A DNA stretch of 64,000 nucleotides from contig NZ_CP086727.1 in the NCBI RefSeq assembly GCF_020906275.1, positions 1,612,001 to 1,676,000 on the forward strand, read 5' to 3'. The DNA is from Parasphingorhabdus litoris DSM 22379 (GTDB lineage: Bacteria; Pseudomonadota; Alphaproteobacteria; Sphingomonadales; Sphingomonadaceae). A model generated the notes under the pieces. That model had not been told where the DNA came from. It ran no database searches and saw only the letters and a program-made list of their open reading frames with translations. Of the stretch, positions 1 through 8,810 are shown in pieces; the first letter of the stretch is position 1; each line of letters starts with the position of its first letter. Position numbers and translations under genes: made by a program.

Positions 1-554
1 ACATCATGATGCCGGGAGAAGACGGGCTCAGCTTTTGTCGCCATGTGCGTGAAAAAACCGAAACGCCCGTCATATTCATAAGTGCCAAGGGGGAAGAGCT
101 GGAGCGTATTGTTGGTCTGGAACTGGGCGCTGACGATTATGTGACCAAGCCATTTAGCCCGCGGGAATTGGTTGCGCGCATAAAGGTTGTTTTGCGGCGT
201 ACCCATAACGGGAATGGCATCAAGGTGGGTAATGGTTCCGTGTATCAGTTTTCTGGTTGGACGCTTAAAACCGATCAACGGAGTCTGATTGACGATGAAG
301 GCGTTAATGTTCCGCTTTCCAGTGGTGAATATCAGATGCTTCTCGCTCTACTTTCGCGTGCAGGCCAGGTGCTGAACCGCGATCAGTTGCTCGATATAAC
401 GCAGGGCCGCGAAGCGCATGCTTTTGATCGGGCCGTGGACAATCAAATCAGCCGCCTACGCCGAAAAATTGAGGCAAATCCGAAGAAGCCTGAGATCATC
501 AAAACAGTGTGGGGCGGGGGATATGTTCTGGCTGGGGACGTCAAGACATTATGA
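1..554 (+). CDS. OmpR-family response regulator (5' end outside window)
   Basis: C-terminal three quarters of a two-component response regulator; the start lies before base 1. The first readable residues (IMMPGEDG) are those that directly follow the phospho-acceptor Asp of receiver domains, and the partial codon at the window edge (?AC) fits that Asp. The receiver continues through VIFISA (switch Ser) and DDYVTKPF (conserved Lys). A winged-helix DNA-binding domain follows from about visible residue 85, ending RLRRKIE...WGGGYVL, typical of OmpR/PhoB. The stop overlaps the kinase start as ATGA, so the two are translationally coupled and almost certainly cognate. The regulon cannot be deduced. 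Confidence 0.93.
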   Translation, partial: IMMPGEDGLSFCRHVREKTETPVIFISAKGEELERIVGLELGADDYVTKPFSPRELVARIKVVLRRTHNGNGIKVGNGSVYQFSGWTLKTDQRSLIDDEGVNVPLSSGEYQMLLALLSRAGQVLNRDQLLDITQGREAHAFDRAVDNQISRLRRKIEANPKKPEIIKTVWGGGYVLAGDVKTL

Positions 555-1951
555 AGCGATTGCTTCCCAAAAGCCTGATTGGGCAATTGCTGGCTCTGGT
601 GGCAATCACTTTGGCGATTGCGCAGACGATCAATATCGTGCTGCTTTATCAGGGCGCTCAAAACCAACGCATAGTTGAAGCATCGGCGTCAGCAGTCGCG
701 CGGATTGCTGGAGAAGTCGAACGGATTAACGAGCGCGGCTTTCGGGAGCGGCGTTATCGCCGCGATGGCAGTTTGCGGGTTCGCCGAAATCGCCCCAGTG
801 TGACTGCACAGAGTGCAATAGATGAAAAGCAGGAAAGACTGCCAGCGGTTGAAGACCGAGCGAATCGAGCATTTGCAAATATGGGCTTAGCTGTCCTGTC
901 TGTAGAAATTGCGCAGGCGGAGAAACTGCCCGCCAATATGACAAATAGTGTCATTGGTTTGGGGCGGGAGCGTCTCAAATTGCGGGCGATTGCTCACGGT
1001 AGACAGCAGAATAAGATAGAAGGCTTCGTCATCGTGTCTGCGCAGATCGAAGAGGGGCTATGGCTGAATATCGCATCGGTTGTTCGTGACCGCAATCCAC
1101 GGCTTGTGCGGACATTATTGTTTCAGACAGTGGTTATTTATCTGATATTGTTGATCCCGTTGATCTGGCTGGGGCGGCATATTTCTCGTCCCTTGAAAGC
1201 GCTGACGAAGGGAGCACAGAATTTCAAACCCGGTGCCGGTGAACCACTTGAAGAAACCGGTCCTCCTGACACAAAACAACTTATTGCTGCTTTCAATGAT
1301 ATGCATGGCCGCGTCAGTGCAATGATGGATGAGAAAGATGTGATGCTGGGTGCCATAGGTCATGATTTGCGGACGCCGCTGGCTGCGCTGCGTGTGCGCA
1401 TAGAAAGCGTCGAGAATGAAGACGAGCGCGAGAGAATGATCGCAGGGATTGATGATATGGACAAAACGCTTGATGACATATTGTCGCTGGCACGATTGGG
1501 GCGATCGGGAGGATTGGCCGAAAAAACCGACATCAGTGCGTTGATCGAAACCGTTGCGGATGAGTTTACTGATATGGGCGAAAAAGTCTATTTTTCACGG
1601 GGCAGACGCATCACCGCGAATATTCGTGCAACACTCGTCCGCCGTGCCTTGCGCAATTTGATCAGCAACGCTGTAAAATACGGAAAACAGGCTGAGATTT
1701 CTGTGGATAAAACGGATGACAAGTTGTTGATCCATGTGGATGATGTGGGGATAGGTTTGCCGGAGGAACAAATTGAAGCCATGTTCGAACCATTTGCCCG
1801 CGCCGAAGCATCGCGCAACCGCGCCACCGGCGGATCAGGCCTGGGCTTGACTCTGGCACGAGCAATTGCTCGCGATCATGGCGGTGATGTCATGTTGGAA
1901 AATCGTAAGGAAGGTGGATTACGCGCGTCGCTAATTCTCAGTTTAGATTGA
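551..1951 (+). CDS. Sensor histidine kinase (HAMP-HisKA-HATPase)
   Basis: Inner-membrane sensor kinase, 466 aa from the ATG that overlaps the regulator stop; an in-frame start at 509 would lie inside the regulator and is less likely. Two membrane segments (about residues 8-30 and 186-206) bracket a periplasmic sensor region of about 155 aa. Then come HAMP (SRPLKALTKG), the H-box IGHDLRTPLAALR with His near 271, the N-box NLISNAVKYG near 369, G1 DVGIGLPEEQ near 400 and G2 GGSGLGLTLARAI near 427. It is EnvZ-like in order. The C-terminus overlaps the convergent motB by 14 bases. The stimulus is unknown. Confidence 0.93.
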   Translation: MKRLLPKSLIGQLLALVAITLAIAQTINIVLLYQGAQNQRIVEASASAVARIAGEVERINERGFRERRYRRDGSLRVRRNRPSVTAQSAIDEKQERLPAVEDRANRAFANMGLAVLSVEIAQAEKLPANMTNSVIGLGRERLKLRAIAHGRQQNKIEGFVIVSAQIEEGLWLNIASVVRDRNPRLVRTLLFQTVVIYLILLIPLIWLGRHISRPLKALTKGAQNFKPGAGEPLEETGPPDTKQLIAAFNDMHGRVSAMMDEKDVMLGAIGHDLRTPLAALRVRIESVENEDERERMIAGIDDMDKTLDDILSLARLGRSGGLAEKTDISALIETVADEFTDMGEKVYFSRGRRITANIRATLVRRALRNLISNAVKYGKQAEISVDKTDDKLLIHVDDVGIGLPEEQIEAMFEPFARAEASRNRATGGSGLGLTLARAIARDHGGDVMLENRKEGGLRASLILSLD

Positions 1952-2810
1952 GTTCAGAACGCCATCCCAGCGTTATAGAGATTCTCCGATTGCGGGGATC
2001 GTAAATGTCGTCGGGCGTATAGGGTTCGCGATCTGCGACGCCTTCAATTTTGAAAAATGAATCCGAGTCAATTCCGTTTCGATGCAATTCTTTGCGCGTG
2101 GCTTCAGCCCTGGCGGTTGACAGCATCCAATTATTCATGGTGCGCCCAGAAGAGAAGGGCAGGGCGTCGGTATGCCCTCTAATCATCAACGGATTGGGCG
2201 CCGGCTTGATGGCGTCGGCAACCTCAGCCAGCAATTGACGCGCGCGAGGGAGTAACTCATCCGTAGCGAGTGCAAACATTGAAAAATCGGCTTCATCAAT
2301 CAGCTCGATCCGCAGGCCTTCTCGCGTTTCGGTGAAGCGGATATTTTTGTATAATTCTCTCAAGCTTTCATTTTCTTTTAGCCGCTGCTCAATCCGGCGC
2401 CTTATCATTTCAAACTGAGTTTGATCCTGCCTCTTTATATCGCCGTCACCGAACCTGTTTGTGCTGCTGCTTTGTTTGGGGATGCTGAGCGAGCGTTCTC
2501 CAACTTGCATTGCACGACTGCGATAATCTTCGTCAGATATGATTGAATCTCCGCCAAACATACCATCGGCACCAGCACTGTTATCCTGTAACTGAACCAA
2601 TGTAGGGGTGAAATATTCCGCCAACGCCTTGCGCTCTTCATCATCGGTTGCGCTCAATAACCACATCAGAAGAAAAAAGGCCATCATCGCTGTTACGAAA
2701 TCTGCATATGCAACCTTCCAAGCGCCGCCAGGCCGCGAGAGAGTCCGTGTCGCCGCAATTTTCCTAACGATTATTGGTCGCGGTTTTTCGGAATTCTTTC
2801 CACGTGCCAT
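1938..2810 (-). CDS. motB: Flagellar motor stator protein MotB
   Basis: MotB, 290 aa, the ion-conducting and peptidoglycan-anchoring half of the flagellar stator. The N-terminus is cytoplasmic and basic. A single membrane helix follows, with the motif YADFVTAMMAFFLLMWLL; the Asp near residue 37 is the expected proton-binding residue. The C-terminal OmpA-like domain contains IRGHTDALPF and NWMLSTARAEATRKEL, the usual peptidoglycan contacts. It lies 2 bases after motA, so the pair is one transcript. The end overlaps the convergent histidine kinase gene. Confidence 0.95.
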   Translation of the reverse strand: MARGKNSEKPRPIIVRKIAATRTLSRPGGAWKVAYADFVTAMMAFFLLMWLLSATDDEERKALAEYFTPTLVQLQDNSAGADGMFGGDSIISDEDYRSRAMQVGERSLSIPKQSSSTNRFGDGDIKRQDQTQFEMIRRRIEQRLKENESLRELYKNIRFTETREGLRIELIDEADFSMFALATDELLPRARQLLAEVADAIKPAPNPLMIRGHTDALPFSSGRTMNNWMLSTARAEATRKELHRNGIDSDSFFKIEGVADREPYTPDDIYDPRNRRISITLGWRSELNLN

Positions 2811-2812
2811 TA

Positions 2813-3676
2813 CTAGTTGCCACGCATGCCGTCAAAAACATCGGCGAAATCCGGTTGATTGGCAAATGCCAGTCCGGATCGCGCGGCTTCGATAACTAAT
2901 GGTTGCGGGTGACCATGCAAGGAAGCGACGATAATCTGTTTGACGATATGATAGATTGCATTGTCGCTTTCAATAACTTGACGGGCGCGACTGGCCATAG
3001 GGCCGACGAAACCATATGCTAACAACACACCAAGAAAAGTCCCGACCAACGCTGATCCAATCATGGCACCCAATATTTCGGGTGGTTGATCAATTGCGCC
3101 CATCGTTTTGACAACGCCGAGCACGGCGGCAACAATACCGAGCGCGGGCAGGGCATCCGCAAGATTTTGGAGCTTGTCTGCTGGCGCAATCGCTTCATCA
3201 TGCCTGGTCTTCAGACTGTTATCCATGACCTCTTCGACTGCATGAGGGTCAATCACCCCGGAAGAAACGACAACAAGCCTCAGCGTATCGCAGATCAGGG
3301 AGATCAGCTTTTCGTCTGCAAGCAATCTTGGAAACTCGGCAAATATTAGGGAACCATGAGGGTCTTCAATATGCTTCTCCAACACAAGCGGGCTCTCTGA
3401 GCGCAGTATCTTTATCAACTTCGAAACCAGAAAAATGCAATCGAGAAAGTCGGCCTTATTATATCTAGGGCCACGGAAAACTCTTGCGACACCGCCGAGC
3501 AGATCCTTCAAACCATCAATGTTGTTACCCACAACAAGCCCGCCAATAGCGGCCCCACCAATAATACCCATTTCGATCGGGAGCGCCTGCATCACGGCAC
3601 CCATATTCCCCCCCGAAAGAGTAAATATTCCAAAGACCATTACCAATAGGATGACGATACCAATCGCTGCGAACAT
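2813..3676 (-). CDS. motA: Flagellar motor stator protein MotA
   Basis: MotA, 287 aa, the stator subunit that surrounds the MotB dimer and pushes on FliG. The N-terminal hydrophobic pair is followed by a glycine-rich helix (GIIGGAAIGGLVVGN), a cytoplasmic domain, and the two C-terminal membrane helices LPALGIVAAVLGVVKTMG and ALVGTFLGVLLAYGFVGPM, typical of canonical MotA. It lies downstream of flgL behind a likely terminator (3741-3765), so it may have its own promoter in 3677-3740, where I see no convincing match. Confidence 0.95.
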   Translation of the reverse strand: MFAAIGIVILLVMVFGIFTLSGGNMGAVMQALPIEMGIIGGAAIGGLVVGNNIDGLKDLLGGVARVFRGPRYNKADFLDCIFLVSKLIKILRSESPLVLEKHIEDPHGSLIFAEFPRLLADEKLISLICDTLRLVVVSSGVIDPHAVEEVMDNSLKTRHDEAIAPADKLQNLADALPALGIVAAVLGVVKTMGAIDQPPEILGAMIGSALVGTFLGVLLAYGFVGPMASRARQVIESDNAIYHIVKQIIVASLHGHPQPLVIEAARSGLAFANQPDFADVFDGMRGN

Positions 3677-3740
3677 ATCTAATTCCTGGCAGTTAGATTT
3701 GGAGGGAGTTTAAACCATGCGGCTCACCTTCCTCGCTTTC

Positions 3741-3765
3741 AAAACGGATATTTGTGATCCGTTTT
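3741..3765 (-). terminator. Probable intrinsic terminator after flgL
   Basis: Perfect 9-bp inverted repeat AAAACGGAT / ATCCGTTTT with a 7-base loop, starting one base past the flgL stop codon. Read on the minus strand it gives a hairpin ending in UUUU, which would separate the flgB-flgL transcript from motAB. On the plus strand the T-run is longer (six), but no gene runs into it from that side. Termination strength is inferred. Confidence 0.55.
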
Positions 3766-4581
3766 TTAACGAAGTTGATCGAAGAGACTGGATCGTTCGA
3801 TCCGGGCATATGTGGCTTGGGCTGCCTCAAGACTGATGAGCATTTTTTGTACTTCGGTGATCGCCAGAGTAAGATCAGTTTCCTCCAAAGTTGCGCGATA
3901 TTCGCTTACGTCTATCTTCCTGTCTTCGAGACGTGCAGCACCGTTCGTAAGCTTTTCATTCTCGATGCCATGCTTGCCTAAGATATTTGCCGTGTCAGAT
4001 ATTTCAGATTCCAGCGGAGTAAGAAGTGCGCTGCGTTGAGCAGGAGTTCCGGTTCGGATTGTAGCTGCAATGGTCGTAACCAGTGGCGCTATTGCGCTGA
4101 ACTCGAGTCTCGACGGTGCCGCGGTTACCGTTGCATTGTCATCAATCGGAATCTCTAGCGCGGGCCCGGCACTGAATAGCGGCCGACCATATGCGTTTTC
4201 TTGCGAAAGCAGGTCCGCAATTGTTTCGCCTACGCTTTCCATCTGCTGAGCTATGGTTTCCAGATCGGCTTGAGAGATGGTTTGGCTACTGGCTTGTATG
4301 ACCAATTCCTTCGCTCGAATGAGTTGGTCAGCAATTTCATTCATCGCACCATCGGCTTGAGCGGCAATGGATTGACCGCGATCGATATTGCGGAGCCATG
4401 CGCCGATATTGGCTTGGACCTTTGCAATATTTGAAATTTGTGACCAGGATGCAGGATCATCAGAAGCGTGCTCCAAACGTCGTCTGGTCGAAATTTGTTG
4501 CTGGCGGTCTGCGATTAGCTGCGCAAGGTCATTTTGCAATATTATCGCGCTGGATGGACGATTACGATTGATGGATTGCAT
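3766..4581 (-). CDS. flgL: Flagellar hook-filament junction protein FlgL (HAP3)
   Basis: FlgL, 271 aa, forms the second junction ring between hook and filament. Flagellin-like N-terminal helix (LIADRQQQISTRRRLEHASDDP, with the characteristic ASDDPA turn) and a matching C-terminal coiled coil (LEETDLTLAITEVQKMLISLEAAQATYARI) are present; the middle is short. It lies 17 bases after flgK in the rod/hook operon and is the last gene before the terminator-like hairpin. Confidence 0.9.
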   Translation of the reverse strand: MQSINRNRPSSAIILQNDLAQLIADRQQQISTRRRLEHASDDPASWSQISNIAKVQANIGAWLRNIDRGQSIAAQADGAMNEIADQLIRAKELVIQASSQTISQADLETIAQQMESVGETIADLLSQENAYGRPLFSAGPALEIPIDDNATVTAAPSRLEFSAIAPLVTTIAATIRTGTPAQRSALLTPLESEISDTANILGKHGIENEKLTNGAARLEDRKIDVSEYRATLEETDLTLAITEVQKMLISLEAAQATYARIERSSLFDQLR

Positions 4582-4598
4582 GAGAAGTTCCTTCCAAT

Positions 4599-5927
4599 TT
4601 AGAACAAGGCGAGAATATTTTGCATGTTTTCGCGTGCGACCTGAATGACACGAGCGGATGCATTATAGGCTTCTTGAAAACGCAATAGATCAGCCGCTTC
4701 TCTATCGAGGTTGACAGAGGACAAGTTGTCGCGTGCCTCGCGAGCAGCTTCATATTGCGCCTTGGTCGCCGCATTTTCGCTCTCAGCCGCTGCCGTGACA
4801 ATGGCTTGTGCTCCGACGATATTCGTCCAGACTTGCTCAATACCATTTGCGCCGCGCAGAGAGGAAAAATTCGTGATATTGCCATTCGCCGCTCCTGGCG
4901 TGGCTAATGCGAGATCTGCCGGATCACGAGTTGCCATCGCTAATGCTGCAGCACCGCCTGCGGCATTCAGGATAGGTTGGCCAGGCGTTCCCGCGTTGGT
5001 CTGACCAGCCGCCTGCCAAGCGTTGATGTCGGTTGCAAACTGATTGGCTAAACTGTCGAGTTCCGCTCGCCTCTGAACGGTGGTTGCTGCGCTGGATATC
5101 AGTGCTGAAACTGAACCACGCGATGGAGGTGCCACTGAATTGCCGTTGACGCTCAGACTGATTGTAACATTGGCTGCGGTCACCACCGATACACTGTTTG
5201 TCTGTCCGATATCGACCAATGACTGTCCATCATAGGTGATATTTGCGATACCTTTATCCGCAAAGCTGATTGTTACGTCCATACGTTCGCTCAGCACAGC
5301 CAATGCAACATCGCGTTGGTCAAGCAATGCCGCCTGTTTTGACGATCCATCGGCCGCCGACCGGAGCGCCAGATTGGTCTTTGCCAGATTTTCCAAGGCT
5401 TCGTTAAACTCGATCACTTCTTGCTCGGCCGCAGCGCTGATCTGATCGGACCGATCAGCCAAATCATTTGCAGTACGATTGATGGCTGTAACAGCAGCTT
5501 CGATGTCGCTGATGAATTGATTGCGCAGTACGTTACTAAACGGTGCGCTGGAAAGTTCTTCCGCAAGGGCAAACATAGTTTTCAGCTTTGTACCAATACC
5601 ATGCGCCGTATCACCCAATGCGGTTTCGACATTCTGCATCCAACGTGATCGCGTTTCGGCTCCATATAAAGCCGCGCCGGTTAGCCTGACATTGGCTTCT
5701 AGAAATGGGTCGGCGGCCCTCATTATTCCTGCCGTTTCAACACCACCAAAGCCAGTCTGCTGGAGCAAGTAGGGGTTGATTTCTGCCGAGCCTGATAGCT
5801 CTCTCAACCGAAGATTGCGGCGAACATAGTTGGGGTTCTCAGCATTGCTGATGTTGAGTGAAATAGTTGACAGGGCGCGTTGATAGGCACGGATTCCGGA
5901 AGATCCAATTGAGTACATGTCCGTCAT
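4599..5927 (-). CDS. flgK: Flagellar hook-associated protein FlgK (HAP1)
   Basis: FlgK, 442 aa, first hook-filament junction protein, secreted through the flagellar export apparatus. The N-terminus (IGSSGIRAYQRALSTISLNI) and the C-terminus (RFQEAYNASARVIQVARENM) carry the paired axial-protein helices; YVRRNLRLRE follows the usual NxxN turn. Shorter than enterobacterial FlgK (about 547 aa), mainly in the exposed middle domains. The start overlaps the end of the rod-binding gene flgJ by 4 bases. Confidence 0.93.
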   Translation of the reverse strand: MTDMYSIGSSGIRAYQRALSTISLNISNAENPNYVRRNLRLRELSGSAEINPYLLQQTGFGGVETAGIMRAADPFLEANVRLTGAALYGAETRSRWMQNVETALGDTAHGIGTKLKTMFALAEELSSAPFSNVLRNQFISDIEAAVTAINRTANDLADRSDQISAAAEQEVIEFNEALENLAKTNLALRSAADGSSKQAALLDQRDVALAVLSERMDVTISFADKGIANITYDGQSLVDIGQTNSVSVVTAANVTISLSVNGNSVAPPSRGSVSALISSAATTVQRRAELDSLANQFATDINAWQAAGQTNAGTPGQPILNAAGGAAALAMATRDPADLALATPGAANGNITNFSSLRGANGIEQVWTNIVGAQAIVTAAAESENAATKAQYEAAREARDNLSSVNLDREAADLLRFQEAYNASARVIQVARENMQNILALF

Positions 5928-6202
5928 ATTTTATCCTTCCATTGTGCAACAAGAATGTCTGCTATCCCGAACCCTTTTTGCTCAGCGATGTGATCGGCAA
6001 CCTCGTCATCCATCATCGTGCGAAATTGATCGGTCGCGCTATTGCCCAAGAGATCATCACCCAGACTGGCAGATCGCATCGCACCAATCATGTTGCGCAC
6101 AAAAATCGCTTCAAATGCTTGCGCGGCCTGCTGCAATTTCTCTTGATCTGTCGATGCTTCAAACCGAGCAATATTGGATGTGGGGGAGATGACTGGTGTC
6201 AT
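5924..6202 (-). CDS. flgJ: Rod-binding protein FlgJ (rod domain only)
   Basis: A 92-aa protein matching only the N-terminal rod-capping domain of FlgJ: AAQAFEAIFVRNMIGAMRSA is the family signature, followed by DQFRTMMDDEVADHIAEQKG. No C-terminal muramidase (glucosaminidase) domain follows, as is common in alphaproteobacteria, so a separate lytic enzyme would have to open the cell wall for the rod. It overlaps flgI and flgK by 4 bases each, a tight coupling. Confidence 0.88.
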   Translation of the reverse strand: MTPVISPTSNIARFEASTDQEKLQQAAQAFEAIFVRNMIGAMRSASLGDDLLGNSATDQFRTMMDDEVADHIAEQKGFGIADILVAQWKDKI

Positions 6203-7329
6203 TGGATGAGTAACTCCGCTTTCATCGCGCCGGCTTGCTTGAGTGCCTCAAGGATGGCGACCAAATCACCGGGCGTTGCGCCAATGGCATTAATGGTTTC
6301 AACAATCTCCGCGAGGGAAGCACCGCGATCAAATGCGAACATGGGTGCGTCTTTCTCTTCGATTTGAATCTCGCTATCGGGTTCCACTGCTGTTTGGCCG
6401 CGGCTGAACGGGGCGGGTTGAACGACCAATGGACGTTCCTTGATTTTCACCGTCAGTTTGCCATGGCTTACCGCAGCGGGTGTAATTCGGACCATCTCGT
6501 TTATTACCACGGTGCCGGTGCGCGCATTGACGACAACACGTGCTGCGCTCTTGGCCGGACTGACTTCAATATTCTCGATCAGTCCCATTTGCATGATGCG
6601 CTGTGCTGCACCCGGTTCGGAAACAATCTGAATGGAAACCGCATCTATCGCTTTGGCGGTTGCACCAGCGGTTTGACGGTTTATCGCGTCTGCAACGCGA
6701 AGCGCGGTTGTAAGGTCAGGCTCCGCCAGGTTGAATGTTAGATAGGGAGAATCTGCAAAACCGGATGTTACACTGCGCTCAACCGTAGCCCCGCCGGGTA
6801 TCCGTCCCGCACTGGGTGTATTTACCAAGGTTCGAGAACCATCATTCGCATCAACGCCCAATCCACCCACGGCCAGATTGCCTTGGGCCATCGCATAAAT
6901 TTGTCCATCGGCACCGAGCAAGGGCATCAGAATGAGCGTGCCGCCACGAAGAGATTTGGCTTTGCCCAATGCCGACACCGTAATGTCCAATCTTTGCCCC
7001 GGCTTCGCAAAAGGGGGCAGCTCTGCTGTTACGATTACTGCTGCAGCATTTTTCAGCGAGGGATTTATTGCAGGCGGCAATGTCAGCCCAAATCGCGATA
7101 CCGTTCCTTTGATGCCCTGAGTGGCATATTCCAGACTGTCATCACCTGTACCAGCCAGCCCAACCACTATTCCATAACCGGTCAACTGGTTTGTTCGCAG
7201 CCCTTCAAAGCTGCCAATATCTTTGATCCGTGTTGCGTCTGCCGGAACACTCCAAAGCGTGGCAGCAACAACTAACAGACCAAAAATGAATCTGGCTTGC
7301 CAAAAACACAGGAAGAATCTCAAGTTCAT
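6199..7329 (-). CDS. flgI: Flagellar P-ring protein FlgI
   Basis: FlgI, 376 aa from the ATG at 7329, polymerises in the periplasm as the P-ring bushing around the rod. The signal peptide is FGLLVVAATLWSVPADA, and the mature start TRIKDIGSFEGLRTNQLTGYG is nearly invariant in the family. VVVNARTGTVVI and EIVETINAIGATPGDLVAIL mark the conserved C-terminal half. A longer reading from 7377 would run into flgH; 7329 leaves 8 bases after the flgH stop and is preferred. Confidence 0.95.
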   Translation of the reverse strand: MNLRFFLCFWQARFIFGLLVVAATLWSVPADATRIKDIGSFEGLRTNQLTGYGIVVGLAGTGDDSLEYATQGIKGTVSRFGLTLPPAINPSLKNAAAVIVTAELPPFAKPGQRLDITVSALGKAKSLRGGTLILMPLLGADGQIYAMAQGNLAVGGLGVDANDGSRTLVNTPSAGRIPGGATVERSVTSGFADSPYLTFNLAEPDLTTALRVADAINRQTAGATAKAIDAVSIQIVSEPGAAQRIMQMGLIENIEVSPAKSAARVVVNARTGTVVINEMVRITPAAVSHGKLTVKIKERPLVVQPAPFSRGQTAVEPDSEIQIEEKDAPMFAFDRGASLAEIVETINAIGATPGDLVAILEALKQAGAMKAELLIQ

Positions 7330-7337
7330 ATCCCGAC

Positions 7338-8012
7338 CTAGAAGGGAGAGATTGCAGAAAAGAATTTCTGCAACCATCCCTGCTTACTGGCACGAGCAAT
7401 TTCACCCGAACCGGAATAAGAGATCCTGGCATCCGCGACACGGGAAGATAGGACGCGGTTGTCTGTACCGATATCAGCTACCCGAACGATCCCGGTCATT
7501 TGAATATATTCCTCACCGCGGTTCAAGTTTAACAATTTTTCGCCTTTCACTTTCATCGTGCCGTTGGAGTAGATTTCCGAGATCGTGACACTGATTTCGC
7601 CGAATAGGCTGTTCGCTTGTGCCGCGCGCCCGGATCCTGAAAACGACTGATCGCCGCCAATATTTATGTCACTCGATTCGAAAATTGACAGTGGGCCCGT
7701 AGTCGGCGGTGTCAGACCAAATTCACCGCTTCTGTTAGTGGCCGCACTGTTACTTTTGACTGCTGAAGTTCGCTCCACGAGTTGAATGGTCAAGACATCG
7801 CCAATCCGAGAAGCGCGTGCGCCACTGGTCAATGCAGCATAGCCGTTAGTGGCCTGAAATATAGCGCCATCGTCTGATAATGGAGGCATCGTCGCAGGCG
7901 CTATTGTTGGTGAAAATCCCGGACGCGGGCCCTCATCCTTTACACTAAAACAAGCGGATAGAGACAATGTGCAAACGGCAACGATCGATATTCTCAGTAA
8001 GGAATGGGTCAT
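7338..8012 (-). CDS. flgH: Flagellar L-ring lipoprotein FlgH
   Basis: FlgH, 224 aa, outer-membrane L-ring. The lipoprotein signal ends LSLSAC with the lipidated Cys at 21. Family blocks follow: FQATNGYAALTSGARASRIGD, LTIQLVERTSAVKSN, SNGTMKVKGEKLLNLNRGEE and MTGIVRVADIGTDNRVLSS. The start overlaps the flgG stop by 4 bases. With FlgI it forms the LP bushing. Confidence 0.95.
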   Translation of the reverse strand: MTHSLLRISIVAVCTLSLSACFSVKDEGPRPGFSPTIAPATMPPLSDDGAIFQATNGYAALTSGARASRIGDVLTIQLVERTSAVKSNSAATNRSGEFGLTPPTTGPLSIFESSDINIGGDQSFSGSGRAAQANSLFGEISVTISEIYSNGTMKVKGEKLLNLNRGEEYIQMTGIVRVADIGTDNRVLSSRVADARISYSGSGEIARASKQGWLQKFFSAISPF

Positions 8013-8797
8013 AGTTGCTGGTTCACAAATTGCAGCATTTCATCCGTGGCAGAGATCATTTTGCTGTTCACTTCATAGGCGCGCTGTGTCTCAATCATGT
8101 CGACCAGCTCCTCTACAATGTTGACATTGGATTGCTCGAGAAATCCGGCACGCAGACGACCGCGACCCTCTTCGCTCGCTGGGCCCGCCTGGGGCTCGCC
8201 GCTTGCTTCACTCTCGACCAATAGATTATCTCCAATCGGTTTGAGACCAGCCGGGTTGATGAATGTTGCCGTTTCTATCTGTCCCAGTTCAGTAATTTCC
8301 GCAGCGCCCGCCAAAGCGGCAGAAACCGTTCCGTCGCTGCCGATGGTAAGGCCGGTAGCTCCTTCCGGTATCTGGATTTCCGGGACAAGGGGCAGGCCGC
8401 CTGCTGTAACGACAATTCCTTCGAAGGTACGGCTGAAGTTGCCTGCTCTGGTGTAGCCGATTTCTCCGTCGGGCATTTCCACCTGAAAATAACCGGGCCC
8501 TTCAATAGCTATATCGAGACTGTTACCGGTTGTTTGCAACGTGCCTTGTGTCTCGATCCGCGCTGTTCCCTGAACCGCGACGCCAGTGCCAAGCGACAAT
8601 CCAATCGCGTATCGGTTCTGGGCATCTACCGGAGCGCCGGGTGTTATGTTGTGTTGATAGACCAATGTTTCAAAACTCGCGCGTTGCCGCTTGAAACCGT
8701 TAGTGTTTACGTTGGCCAGATTGTTGGCAATCACTCGCATCTTTAGATTTTGAGCGTCCAATCCAGTGCGTGCGACCTGCAAGGCTCCGTTACTCAT
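8009..8797 (-). CDS. flgG: Flagellar distal rod protein FlgG
   Basis: FlgG, 262 aa, the normal length of this distal-rod subunit. N-terminal axial motif ALQVARTGLDAQNLKMRVIANNLANVNTNGFKR (residues 4-36) and C-terminal NIVEELVDMIETQRAYEVNSK are diagnostic. It sits between flgF and flgH, 13 bases after flgF. The extra rod-specific N-terminal insertion found in FlgG (after GFKR, ...YQHNITPGAPVDAQ) separates it from hook protein. Confidence 0.95.
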   Translation of the reverse strand: MSNGALQVARTGLDAQNLKMRVIANNLANVNTNGFKRQRASFETLVYQHNITPGAPVDAQNRYAIGLSLGTGVAVQGTARIETQGTLQTTGNSLDIAIEGPGYFQVEMPDGEIGYTRAGNFSRTFEGIVVTAGGLPLVPEIQIPEGATGLTIGSDGTVSAALAGAAEITELGQIETATFINPAGLKPIGDNLLVESEASGEPQAGPASEEGRGRLRAGFLEQSNVNIVEELVDMIETQRAYEVNSKMISATDEMLQFVNQQL

Positions 8798-8810
8798 ATT
8801 CCATTCCTTT

